This document shows, in pieces, positions 42,775-53,060 of a stretch of 64,000 nt of DNA. Numbering within the stretch: the stretch's first letter is position 1; the number at the start of each line of letters is the position of its first letter. This DNA is from Drosophila persimilis (lineage: Eukaryota; Arthropoda; Insecta; Diptera; Drosophilidae): contig NW_020825339.1 of NCBI RefSeq assembly GCF_003286085.1, positions 62,001 through 126,000 of the forward strand, read 5' to 3'. Below the pieces are notes generated by a model. That model searched no databases and was not told where the DNA came from. It saw only the letters and a list, made by a program, of their open reading frames with translations. Made by a program: the position numbers and the translations under genes.

Positions 42775-44352
42775 ATGACATTGCAAATGAATAATTACGC
42801 CGAAATACCGTATACTACAAACACTACTACGGCCAACAATACAGCCAATCCTCTAGCTACTACCACCACAAATGTAAATACAAATAATTTAGCCCATACC
42901 ACTACTGCTACTACAGGTGACCACTACAACAGCTCTCTCAAAATCGTTTATTGGAACGCCTGTGGTCTAAAAACCTAAATTTTGGAGTTAGAACTATTTA
43001 TGCAGCGTAATAACGTGGACATAATGATGGTTATTGAAACCCGCATAACCTCAAATGACCCTACTACCACAATAACAGACAATCTAACCATAAATGACTA
43101 CATACTGTATACTGCCTCACACCCTTCCTCCAGAAGGAAAGGTGGAGTAGCCATTTATGTCAAAATTGGTCTCAAGCACATTGCACTTGAACCAATTACA
43201 GAAAATTTCTTGCAGTGTGCTCCCATCGCATTAACCACTAACAATAATGAAGTCATTGCTCTAGCGCCAATATATTGCCCGCCTCTGTTATGGTTCCAAA
43301 TTTATAGTTTGCGGGGACTGGAACGATAAGCACCCATGGTGGGGCAATGTGCGATCCTGTAAAAGAGGCAGAGTTTTAATGAACACGATCCATGCAAACA
43401 CCTGCTTAAATGTGTTGGCCACTGGGGGAGCCACACACTACCCATTTGATCAAAGAAAAAGGCCCTCCGCTATTGATTTGGCAGTATATGCTGGCATAAA
43501 CTATGACAGAATTCACACATATTCAGCAGTTGATCTGCAATCTGACCATCTTCCTATCTTCATTAACCTGGGCATCAGTGGCTCAACGACAGTCCCGGTA
43601 ACAAATCGCCGACTACTACCAAGCAAAGCAAATGTCAAAAAATTCGTTTTGACAACGATTTCCTATCGCAGCGTATCAATCTCAACATGGAAATAAACTC
43701 AGGAGAAGACATTGAGGATGCGATCGACATTCTAAATCAAAACATCTACAATGCAGCGGCGGCTGCAACTTCGCTAATAAATCTGCGTTCTCACCCACGC
43801 ACAGGGCAACTGCCACTAGATAGGAAAACACAGAAACTATTAAGGCTCAAATGGCAGCATAAAAGGGAGTATATGCGCAGACCCACCTTGGAGACGCGAA
43901 GGTTATACAACGCACCAAATCATCGGCTAAAAAAGGCCCTTCGTAAGGCTAAAAATAACCAGATCAATAAACTTTTTTAAAAAAGTAGACGCTCAAGATC
44001 GTTACAGAATGCAAAAACTATGGCGCTTAACAAACACTTTAAAGAGGCAGCCAGAACCAAACTGGCCATTGAAAATTCCCAGCAGTAGTGGTAGTAGAGA
44101 AGGCTATAGGTGGACAAAAAGTAGCGAGGAGAAAGCTGAAGCTTTTGTGTCACATTTAGAAGAAAGATTCACACCAAAACTCATAAACTCCGACGAATTT
44201 AGAAATAGGGTAGTTATGGAGTGTAAGGAAACAATTTGGGCGGGAATACGATGTAAATAGACTCCCGTTCAGGCCTATTTGCCCCAATGAAGTTATGATG
44301 GAAATCAAATCTCTACAAAACAAAAAGGCTCCTGGCATGGACCAAATAAACA
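42775..44352 (+). pseudogene. pol: J4' ORF2: endonuclease, linker and first RT block (duplicate)
   Basis: Duplicate of 35573-37150 with the same shared lesions (TAA at 42976-42978, break after IYCPP, shift in the A-run near 43977). Ends at GACCAAAT in KAPGMDQI. Confidence 0.85.
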
Positions 44353-44936
44353 ACAATAAAAACGATCACGGCGGACGCCACTGCCTTTTCAGAACCAAAA
44401 CCCAACAACAACGACGCAGCAGCAGCCAAAACGAGAGAGGAATACACCGAGGACCGAAAACCAACGGCATCGACGCAGCAACGGCGTGAATACACCGAGA
44501 AAACAAAACCCGACAACAACAACGCAGCGGAAGCCAAGGAGAGAGAGAAATACACCAAGAGCCGAACAGTAAGCCCACGGCAGCAACGGCAGAAGAGAGA
44601 CGTGGAAAACTAAAGCGAAGTAACGACGCGCCAGCAGCGAGACAGAGAGACCAGACGGACCAGATCTACGCCAAGGCGATCAGTGACACGGAGGAGATCC
44701 TGCATCTCCGCTGCACCCACGGAGAAGAAGAGGCTTTCGACGAATACAAGCGTGGGAGTTCAGGGGTAAGCGGGTCTCTAGACGTGCATACGGGCTGCTG
44801 AGCGGTGCGATAGGTAGGGAACCAAGAAGGAATAAAGTGAAATGTAATATAACAGAAACATAGCACGACCACCAACACTATACACTATACCACTATACAC
44901 TATACCACTATACACTAGGGAACCTGGAGGCCCGAG
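44353..44936 (+). other. Minisatellite-rich segment (duplicate, shorter)
   Basis: Duplicate of 37151-37896 but with fewer 49-bp units (about 150 bp shorter), as expected for an unstable tandem repeat. Ends at GGAACCTGGAGGCCCGAGGC. Confidence 0.85.
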
Positions 44937-45747
44937 GCTTCATCTTCTCTGCCCTTCCTCCCGCCTCTTGCCCGAGTCTGTGTGATTCCATCCAGTAGTT
45001 CGTAGCCCAACAGGATCCTCAGGCCGCTGTCCGGCGATTGCCTAGGCGTTCCCGGTGATACCTGTCGGCGTTCCCTCCGCATGATCGCTATCCGACGATC
45101 GTCTAAGCGCCCCCGGTGACTCCTGTTGGTGTCTCGCCTGATCCCCGTAGTTCCGTGGGTCCCGAAGGGGCTGTCCGGCGATTGCCTAAACCCTCTCGGC
45201 GATACCTGCCCTGTATGATAAAGACTTTCGCAGTAATGTTTAGCCCGATAGTGTCCCGTAAGTGCTATCCGGCGATTGCCTAGGCATTCTCGGCGATGCC
45301 TGTCGATATCCCCGACCCTCGTAGTAATTCTTAGTTCGACAGTGTCCCGTAAGTGCTATCCGGCGATTGCCTAAGCACTCTCGGTGATGCTCGTCGATAT
45401 CTCTGATCCTCGTAGTAATTCTTAGGCCGACAGGGTCCCGTAAGTACCGTCCGGCGATAGCCTAGGTACTCTCGGCGACACCTGTCGGTATTATCGCATA
45501 GTAAAGACCTCCGCATTGATCCCGAGTTCGGTGGGGTTCTGAAGGCGCTATTCGGCGATAACCGGAGTGCTCTCGGTGGGACCAACTGCCACGTCCCATG
45601 ATACGTTCGCTCCCGTCCACGGGACTGCTGCCCCGCCCCCCATCGTCTGTCCGAAATACGGAGTCCCGGCAAATTATAAATGTGGCTGTAATTTCGACCC
45701 TGGAGTAGACTGAGATATGCTCCCCAGCCCAGGATCGCTTCCTTACA
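44937..45747 (+). repeat. Osv-B 5' LTR (left end not defined)
   Basis: The right end is fixed by the primer site at 45750 and the TTACA terminus. The left end cannot be set because no full second LTR exists. It contains at least seven degenerate copies of a 90- to 100-bp unit marked by CCGGCGATTGCCTA (about 45031, 45089, 45175, 45269, 45360, 45451 and 45552), each with CTCGGCGATACCTG and GTCCCGTAAGTGC. AATTATAAATG at 45674 may be the TATA element. Confidence 0.75.
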
Positions 45748-45749
45748 GA

Positions 45750-45767
45750 TGGCGCCCGAGCAGGGAC
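45750..45767 (+). other. Primer binding site (tRNA-Lys type) of Osv-B
   Basis: TGGCGCCCGAGCAGGGAC, two bases after the LTR end. Confidence 0.9.
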
Positions 45768-45894
45768 TCCGGGATTCCGTTATGTTTTGGGGCGATAAGT
45801 GGAACAGTCGATCAGAAAACGTGTAGCAGGGGGAATCGGGACTGTACTATGCGCAAGCACGGCCCGGCTATATATTTCGTACTCAGACCCAGAA

Positions 45895-46500
45895 GAGGAT
45901 AGTCAATGCCCGGCCCTCAGCGAAGATAGGCGATGCCCGACCCTCAGCGCGGATAGTAAATGCCCGGCCCTCAGCGCGAGCAGTCAACGCCCGGTCTGCA
46001 GAGCAGATAGTCGACGCCCGACCCTCAGCGTGATCAGTCAATCCCTCAGCGCGAGCAGTCAATGCCCGGCCTTCAAGACGATAGCAGATAGTCGATGCCC
46101 GACCCTCAGCGTGATCAGTCAATGCCCGGCCCTCAGCGCGAGCAGTCAATGCCCGGCCTTCAAGACGATAGCAGATAGTCGATGCCCGACCCTCAGCGTG
46201 ATCAGTCAATGCCCGGACCTCAGCGCGAGCAGTAAATGCCCGGCCTTCAAGACTATAGCAGATAGTCAATGCCCGGCCCTCAGCGCGAGCAGTCAACGCC
46301 CGGTCTTCAGAGCAGATAGTCAATGCCCGACCCTCAGCGCGAGCAGTCAATGCCCGGCCTTCAAAACGATATTAGATAGTCGATGCCCGACCCCCAGCGC
46401 GAGCAGTCCACGCCCGGTCTTCAGAGCAGTCATCCAATGCACGGTCTTCAGCGTGATCATTCAAAGCCCGGCCTACAAAGTGATCAGTCAGCGTTCAGCC
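45895..46500 (+). repeat. Osv-B leader minisatellite (about 30-bp units)
   Basis: About twenty degenerate 30-bp units around GTCAATGCCCGGCCCTCAGC, with a higher-order pattern of three to four units that includes TTCAAGACGATAGCAGATA. As the unit is a multiple of three, frames stay open on both strands (45799-46578 + and 46350-45883 -), but these repeats lie before gag and are best read as leader RNA structure. Confidence 0.88.
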
Positions 46501-46825
46501 ATCAACACGGGACGAGATCCAACGCTTAAATCAACGAACCCAGCACGACCAGGACCACAAGGACAATTCCCAGGATAACGATAGCAAGGACTATCGACCG
46601 GCCTAGCAAGGATCAACAGTCAGGACAATTCCAAGGACAACGATAGCAAGGACTATCGACCAGGACTCCAAGCAGAAAGGACGCCAAGGGCGCCTCCACT
46701 AGCCCCAAGGACTCCGGTATTCAGTGCGTTACCTAAGAAAAGATTCTACCGGAGGGTCAATACGTGATACTACCGTCCGAAACGCGAAAGACCTCGAAGT
46801 GCCAGTTCGACCACCGTGATTCGAC
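46501..46825 (+). other. Osv-B leader between minisatellite and gag
   Basis: Contains a duplicated ACGATAGCAAGGACTATCGACC (46578-46600 and 46640-46662) capable of forming hairpins; no coding sequence recognised. Confidence 0.6.
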
Positions 46826-48310
46826 ATGGGGGTACAGTGGATTTCGTATCGGCGCAAGGACGAATTGCAGGCCATCGCCGCCGAATTCGGCTTCGGTGAA
46901 ACCGGGACAGTGGACGAACTGCGCAGCCGGATCTCGGCCTTTATTTCGCGCGGTGAGCATCCGACTGCGATCGAAAAACGGATCAAAGAGCTCGGAATGG
47001 TCTTCGACAGCGCGCCCAGCCCGAGAAGCCCGAGGAACACGTCCCCGTCGCCGGGACCAAGTCAGCGAGAGCGGAAGGAAGGGATCTGTGCGGAGCAGCC
47101 TCTATCTATCATAATTCCCGAGTTCCCGCGTACAGCTCACGGCGACTCTGGCCGGCTTGAAACCACGACTGACCGGCGACATGGTGACAATCACCACCAG
47201 CACCGCTTCCCCGAGGAAGCCGGAACTTCGCGACCCGGATGGGAAGAAATTTCATTCGCCGCCCTGGCCGATAAACTGCGCAATTGGGGTCTGAAGTTCG
47301 ACGGACACTCGGATGCGCTGGCTTTCATCGAACGGTTGGAAGAAAGGGTCGACTCATATGGCGGAAGCCCAGCACAACTGCCGCGAGCCATCTCCGGGCT
47401 ACTAACTGGCGAGGCAGAAGGATGGTTTAGGACCTTCCAGATGCAAGGCAAGCCATGGACCGAGTTCCGGAAGGAGTTCTTGGAGTTCTTCCTACCCCCG
47501 CGATACTTTCAGCGCTTGGAAGATACGATCCGCTCCCGTCGCCAACGACCCCGAGAAGCCTTTCAGGACTACTTGATCGACCTCCGACTCATGATGCAAC
47601 GAGCTCAGTATACTCCAGACAGGGAGCTGGACAGGATCTACGAGAACCTCCGGCCGGAATACCAACTGTTCACCCGTAGACATGAGTTCGAGACGTTGCG
47701 AGAACTGACACAATTGATAGTAGCGTACGAGACAACGCGGGACCGCGAACAAACCCACCCAGCTAAAGACCGCCCAAATACGAAATCCAGAACGCCATCA
47801 TACCAAGGACCCGGATTATCCACCTCACAGCATGCCCCTCGAGACGACACCGGGCCCTCCCGGAGCGCCGAGACGGCAAGCCGCGTGGTGACCCATGATG
47901 GAGACCGGCCGGTGAACACACGCCGGGCCTGCCGGAATTGCGGGGTGGAAGATCATTTCAGCAGTTCATGCAGGAATCGGCGAGTGCTATTCTGTTGGGA
48001 GTGCGGCCGCCGCGGCATCCGAGTCGGGAAACGGGCCGAGTCTCCGCTCGTCAGGGAACCGATCGGAGACATACCTCCAGGGCCCCCAGGAGTAACTTAT
48101 CCCTTAAGTTTGGAAGGAGGCAGGATCGCCGCGCTAGTAACCATCGAAGGAGTACCGCTCACAGCTACCCTCGACACGGGAGCAACGCGGTCGTTCGTCA
48201 GTCAACGCATCGCTCATGAAGTAAGTACCGGAGGGAACGCACGGAATATAAGGACTACCGTCCGCCTGGCGGATGGTACAGCAAAGGAGGTTCAAGCAAG
48301 CAGTTTCGGT
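46826..48310 (+). pseudogene. gag: Osv-B gag and protease N-terminal half
   Basis: A single open frame from ATG at 46826. N-terminal RRKDELQAIAAEFGFG motif as in Osv-A, a Pro/Ser/Arg linker, a capsid region with EGWFRTFQMQGKPWTEFRKE and FFLPPRYFQRLEDTI, two Cys boxes (CRNCGVEDHFSSSC and CWECGRRG), then the protease with ATLDTGATRSFVSQR. The frame is lost near 48290 by an indel, after RLADGTAKEV. Gag itself (46826-about 48030) shows no break, so this may be the best preserved gag in the window. The second Cys box lacks its usual final His/Cys. Confidence 0.88.
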
Positions 48311-48680
48311 CAAGGTGCGTCTGGATCAACAGGAAACGCGGGTGATTCTATTAGTCCTACCCATGGTAGTGGACGACATCATACTGGGGCTCGATTTCCT
48401 TTGCGACGTCCAGGCCATAATACAATGCGGACGAGCGTACTTGCAGTTGACCCAGCGGGCGATCCGGGAAACCAACCCGATCCCCACATCATCCTCGAAT
48501 CGGCCCCGCATGGTTACTTTTAGTGACAAAAGTCCCGCGACTGCATCCGCTGCCCCTACCCGCTCGACCAATCCAACAGCGACCCCCCGGACGAAGCCGA
48601 CGCACCAGAATCCCAACCACGCCAGACCCAGCAATGTACCAGTGACAACGCACCGGAATCTCGAACACGCCAGACCCAGA

Positions 48681-49230
48681 CCGCTGGACACACCCAGGGT
48701 CAGTCCGTCCGCCTCGAAGAACACCCAGAGCAACGAAGATTCGACGGAGACGACTGCGACACCGCTGGACACACCCAGGGCCAGTCCGTCCGCCTCGAAG
48801 AACACCCAGAGCAACGAAGATTCGACGGAGACGACTGCGACACCGCTGGACACACCCAGAGCCAGTCCGTCCGCCTCGAAGAACACCCAGAGCAACGAAG
48901 ATTCGACGGAGACGACTGCGACACCGCTGGACACACCCAGGGCCAGTCCGTCCGCCTCGAAGAACACCCAAAGCAACGAGGATTCGATGGAGACGACTGC
49001 GAAACCGCTGGACGCACCCAGGGCCAGTCCGTCTGCCTCGAAAACCACCCAGAGCAACGAAGATTCGACGGAGACGACTGCGACACCGCTGGACACACCC
49101 AGGGCCAGTCCGTCCGCCTCGAAGAACACCCAGAGCAACGAAGATTCGACGGAGACGACTGCGACACCGCTGGACGCACCCAGGGCCAGTCCGTCTGCCT
49201 CGAAAACCACCCCGAGTATCCCTACCAAGA
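48681..49230 (+). repeat. 81-bp tandem repeat (27 residues), six complete units and one partial
   Basis: Units start with CCGCTGGACACACCC at 48681, 48762, 48843, 48924, 49005, 49086 and 49167. Each encodes a 27-residue unit containing PLDTPRASPSASKNTQSNED. Units 5 and 7 share the variant DAPRASPSASKTT, which suggests duplication of unit pairs. Confidence 0.92.
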
Positions 49231-49245
49231 CAACTGAGCTAAGCC

Positions 49246-49445
49246 ACGACCGCGCCAGAACCAGCAGTAACATCAGGACAAGGTTTCTAAGGTTCGATCC
49301 CGCCAGACTCAGCAGCAATATCAGGAAAACGCTTCTAAGCCCCGACCACGCCAGACCCAGCCGCAATACAAGGACAACGCATCGAAGCTTCGGCCACGCC
49401 AGACCCAGCAGTAATACAAGGACAACGCATCTAAGCCCCGACCGA
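49246..49445 (+). repeat. 48-bp tandem repeat (16 residues), about four units
   Basis: Degenerate units with SSNIRT or SNTRTT followed by a basic/hydrophobic stretch and DHAR-like start (49246, 49294, 49342, 49390 approximately). Ser/Thr/Arg-rich. Confidence 0.75.
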
Positions 49446-49592
49446 GACGGACCCGGCGGCGCTAAGAATACAACACGATCGACGCGAGCCAAATTGGAAG
49501 TGCCCAGCAGTGCGGCTCAATCAGAGCCCTGCTCGAAGAAATCTCGCCACCGACAGCCCCCATCACCGAACCACCCCTCCCGCCGTGGGTAG

Positions 49593-50000
49593 CCGAGTTT
49601 TTGAAGCAAGAATTGGGCAAGTTCGAGGGATTGGAGGGCGTGTCTCACATAGCTGAGCATACCATCACTCTGAAGGACGACAAGCCGATAAAGCAGAGGT
49701 ACTTCCCCAAAAAACCGGGCATGCAGAAAATCATCAATGCTCAGGTCAACGAGTTGCTGCAAGACGGGCGAATCGAAGCTTCAAAAAGCCCACACAGCGC
49801 TCCCATCGTACTGGTGGGAAAGAAGACAGGCGAGATGCGGATGTGCGTAGACTACCGACAACTCAACGCGCAATCAATACCCGACGCCTACCAACTTCCC
49901 AGGATGAACCACATCATCGAGAGGCTCCGTAACGCACGTTACATCTCGACTTTGGACCTCAAGAACGTGTATTGGCAGATCCCTATGGCCGAGGGGAGCC
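49593..50000 (+). pseudogene. pol: Osv-B reverse transcriptase, N-terminal part
   Basis: VSHIAEHTITLKDDKPIKQR, then HSAPIVLVGKKTGEMRMCVD and ISTLDLKNVYWQIPMAEG with the first catalytic aspartate. It then breaks off at about 49995 and runs into integrase sequence. YLDD, thumb and RNase H are deleted. Confidence 0.88.
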
Positions 50001-50589
50001 GTGTTCGATGCTCCTCGTGTTCTTCGACTCATTCAGCAAATGGGTAGAACTTGTGCCTTTCCGGAAAGCCACAACCGCCCACTTGGAGAAGGCGTTCCGA
50101 GAGAGGATACTCTGCCGATTCGGGGTCCCGTGGAAGTTTATGTGCGACAACGGAACACAATTCACTAGTCGGTCCTTCCGGAAATTTTGCGAAGTGGCAG
50201 GAATGGAACTCGAGCACACCGCGCCGTATACCCCTCAGCAAAACCCGACGGAGAGGGCAAACCGGACCATCAAGACAATGATTGCACAATACGTCGACGG
50301 GGACCAACGGACCTGGGACGATCTCCTCCCCGAGTTAAGCTTGGCCATAAACAGCAGCACGTCGGACACCACGGGCTTCAGCCCGGCCTTTTTAGTACTC
50401 GGACGAGAACCAAGGCTACCAGGAGCCTTGTACGACGAAGTGACCCCAGGATTAGGAAATGAACCAGAGCCTGCCCACGAGAAGGCGACACGACTGCAGG
50501 AAGTGTTCAAGGTCGTGCAGGAGAACACCCAACGGCATCCCAAGAGCAAAAGAGAACATACGACCTCCGACGGCGCTAGGATCGAGGAG
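49996..50589 (+). pseudogene. pol: Osv-B integrase (N-truncated)
   Basis: Starts within the core at MLLVFFDSFSKWVELVPF, then MCDNGTQFTSRSFRKF (second D), NPTERANRTIKTMIAQ (E), TGFSPAFLVLGREPRLPG. The zinc finger and the first catalytic D are lost in the deletion. The frame runs past the end into the LTR remnant and J5. Confidence 0.88.
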
Positions 50590-50609
50590 CCCAGGATCGC
50601 TTCCTTACA
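50590..50609 (+). repeat. Osv-B 3' LTR remnant (20 bp)
   Basis: Identical to the 5' LTR end at 45728-45747; joined upstream to pol sequence and downstream to J5. Confidence 0.85.
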
Positions 50610-51965
50610 ACACAAAGCAGCTGGAAACTCACTTTCGGCCTCTCCAACAACAACTCCTGCAGCAGGCAGCACAACAACAACTACTGCTGCCAACTTTAAT
50701 CAGACACGAGCAGCTTGAAATTGAACAACAGCGCCAACTCCGGGAGTGTCAAGTCAAGGAAGCACTTGTCGAACGGAAACGCCTTGAACAAGAGCGTCGC
50801 ATAGCCCTTGGTATCCCGCAGGAGAGACCCTCAATAATCGATTAGAAATGGCGCAGAAGATTCGTTTTGAGCCCGAATACATACAAAGGCTCATAATGAC
50901 TCCGCTTGAACCACACGAATTCCCTCCGCCTACTCCAGAGCAGCTTCTCGAAGAGCAGATGAAGTCCCTGCAGCAGCAACTTGAGAAGGAGCTCGACGAC
51001 GAGATGGACGCAGCATTTGCCGCTGAAGAAAGCCGAGCCCGCACAAATCCGCACCAGGAAGCCTCATCTGTGTGTGTAGAAGCTGCACAACCAAAAGCTA
51101 TGGCCACTCCAATACCTAAAAGAAGACAAAATATCATCAATGCCAATCTGGATGGCAATAATTCTGCTTACCTTTATTTACAGGCAAATATCACAGCTAC
51201 TGACGGCCTCTTGGTGCATCCAAGGCAAATCTGGCGCCCAGCAGTCCATCCGTTGGTCTGCCATCCTGCTGTAATTCCTATGGCTGCCTGCAGCGAGCGG
51301 CCTCCCACGCCATCTTCTATAAGGGCCTCGCCTACTGCCGGGATTGACCGGAATGACGTATCCGGAATGACTTTTTGGCAACTTCTCCGAATCCACTCCG
51401 CAGCCTGCAGCAGCCTATCGCTACTCCAAAACCTGAAAGAAGACGAAAAATCCTCATCAATGCCAATCTGGATGGCAATAACTCTGCTTACTTCTATCTA
51501 CAGGCAAACAGCACAGATACTGACGGCCTCCTGGTGAATCAACGGCGAAAGCGGAGGCGAGTAGTCCATCCGGTGGCCTGCTATCCTGTTGCGAATCCTC
51601 TGGCTGGGCGCAGCGAGCCGGCTGCAATGCTCCCTTCTGCACCAGAAGGTGCCTCGTCCATTGCCGATGCACATTTCCGCCCCTGGAATCGCCTTTTGAC
51701 TGGCTCGCCAAATCCGCACCCCAGTAAATCCAGCATCCAACGAAGGCCTGTCCAACAGTTACAACAGCCACTGGTGAATCTTCTTCTCATTGGCCTAATG
51801 CTGGATCCATGGCAGTTGCAGCAGCCTAATGACGTCACGTGGCATTTACTCAGACCGCTCCCAGGTCACCTTCTGAAATTTCACCGCCGTCCAGTGCGCC
51901 AATGGTGGAAAGGCGCACACCGAAAGACACGCCCTCTGGAAGCATATAGGCAAAGAAATTTGTAA
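50610..51965 (+). pseudogene. J5 ORF2 C-terminal extension
   Basis: HEQLEIEQQRQLRECQ, then a deletion at 50838 (the copy reads IID-stop where J3 has about 20 more residues), then EMAQKIRFEPEYIQR and the coiled-coil-like EEQMKSLQQQLEKEL, module 1, a frame change near 51350 and module 2, ending in a basic WWKGAHRKTRP-type tail at 51965. This shows the longest C-terminus of the family in the window. No known domain. Confidence 0.65.
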
Positions 51966-52101
51966 CAATCGAATACTTACTCACTTACGGTGCGGCTTAA
52001 TACTTCACCTGAGACTGCAGCAGCCTAATGAAGTCACCGGGTCCTTTATTTTGACACCTGCTCAAGCCAACTTCTACGGACTCAATTCCATCCAGTGAGC
52101 T
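50610..52101 (+). mobile_element. J copy J5: RT end, C-terminal extension and 3' region
   Basis: Begins ACACAAAGCAGCTGG in the post-RT region and keeps the Gln-rich connection (LQQQLLQQAAQQQ) that J3 has lost. Module 1 (frame ending 51537) and module 2 (51375-51965) are both present. It retains 170 bp or so near 51820-52000 that is deleted in J3. Ends at the Osv-B junction in GATGA. Confidence 0.85.
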
Positions 52102-52556
52102 GATGAACCACATCATCGAGAGGCTCCGTAACGCACGTTACATCTCGACTTTGGACCTCAAGAACGTGTATTGGCAGATCCCTATGGCCGAGGGGAGCCG
52201 TGTTCGATGCTCCTCGTGTTCTTCGACTCATTCAGCAAATGGGTAGAACTTGTGCCACTCCGGAAAGCCACAACCCCCCACTTGGAGAAGGCGTTCCGAG
52301 AGAGGATACTCTGCCGATTCGGGGTCCCGTGGAAGTTTATGTGCGACAACGGAACACAATTCACTAGTCGGTCCTTCCGGAAATTTTGCGAGGTGGCAGG
52401 AATGGAACTCGAGCACACCGCGCCGTATACCCCTCAGCAAAACCCAAGCACAATACGTCGACGGGGACCAACGGACCTGGGACGATCTCCTCCCCGAGTT
52501 AAGCTTGGCCATAAACAGCAGCACGTCGGACACCACGGGCTTCAGCCCGGCCTTTT
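52102..52556 (+). mobile_element. Second fragment of the deleted Osv-B (RT-integrase fusion)
   Basis: Matches 49903-50393, including the identical RT-to-integrase deletion junction (WQIPMAEGS to RVRCSSCS, and DSFSKWVEL), with an additional deletion of about 48 bp near 52448. It joins J5 at the 5-bp overlap GATGA and stops at the T-run where DINE E1 begins. It was copied from the already deleted Osv-B. Confidence 0.9.
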
Positions 52557-53038
52557 TATACCCGATACTCAAAATGAGTATTGGGGTATATTAGATTTGT
52601 GGTAAAAGTGGATGTGTGTAACGTCCAGAAGGAATCGTTTCCGACCCCATAAAGTATATATATTCTTGATCAGCATCAATAGCCGAGTCGATTGAGCCAT
52701 GTCTGTCTGTCCGTCTGTCCGTCTGTCCGTCCGTCCGTCTGTCCGTCTGTCCGTCCCCTTCAGCGCCTAATGCTCAAAGACTATAAGAGCTAGAGCAACG
52801 ATGTTTTGGATCCAGACTTCTGTGATATGTCACTGCTACAAAAATATTTCAAAACTTTGCCCCGCCCACTTCCGCCCCCACAAAGGGCGAAAATCTGTGG
52901 CATCCACAATTTTAAAGATACGAGAAAACAAAAAACGCAGAATCGTAGAGAATGACCATATCTTTTAGACTGCAGAATCTGAATTGGATCGTATTACTAT
53001 TATAGCCAGCATCAAGAAAACAATTTCATTTTTTCTCG

Positions 53039-53060
53039 CCCTGTCTCTCTCTAACACACA
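53039..53060 (-). promoter_or_regulatory. GA-rich motif in DINE (possible MSL-recognition-like site)
   Basis: On the - strand GTTAGAGAGAGACAGGG. A second one lies at 53544-53566 (GTGCGAGAGAGACAG on the - strand). GA-rich cores are typical of MSL recognition elements and of GAGA-type binding sites; in D. miranda a Helitron derivative is known to have supplied such sites. Function here is inference only. Confidence 0.3.

Larger units (their letters stand above)
37897..44936. repeat. Tandem segmental duplication, copy 2
   Basis: Begins in the LTR end at CTTCGCCGTTTTAGCG directly after the end of copy 1 and ends at CCCGAGGC (44936), where Osv-B sequence follows. The right flank of copy 2 and the left flank of copy 1 are therefore the original flanks. 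Confidence 0.92.
48273..49592 (+). pseudogene. pol: Osv-B protease C-terminal half and tandem-repeat spacer
   Basis: Frame shifted against gag. It starts with the protease end (VRLDQQETRVILLVLPMVV, DDIILGLDFLCDV), then a 350-residue Ser/Thr/Pro/Arg-rich spacer with two sets of protein repeats. The frame ends at 49592 and the RT is in another frame, shifted between about 49500 and 49590. The spacer occupies the place of the Pro/Thr-rich spacer in Osv-A. Confidence 0.82.
44937..50609 (+). mobile_element. Osv-B: Osvaldo-like LTR retrotransposon, internally deleted
   Basis: 5' LTR region (44937-45747), tRNA-Lys-type primer site, long repeat-bearing leader, gag-protease, repeat spacer, RT start, integrase. 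Only the last 20 bases of a 3' LTR remain (50590-50609, CCCAGGATCGCTTCCTTACA, same as the 5' LTR end at 45728-45747). RT palm, RNase H and the integrase N-terminus are deleted. Different family from Osv-A. Confidence 0.88.

Noticed and set aside
45895..46500. Regular 30-bp repeats as a CRISPR array
   Set aside because: No unique spacers between units, no cas genes, and the context is a eukaryotic LTR element leader.
48326..49492. 388-codon open frame on the - strand opposite the Osv-B spacer
   Set aside because: The 81-bp repeat is a multiple of three, so all frames stay open together; the - frame is Val/Leu/Ser-rich without a domain. The + frame continues the protease.
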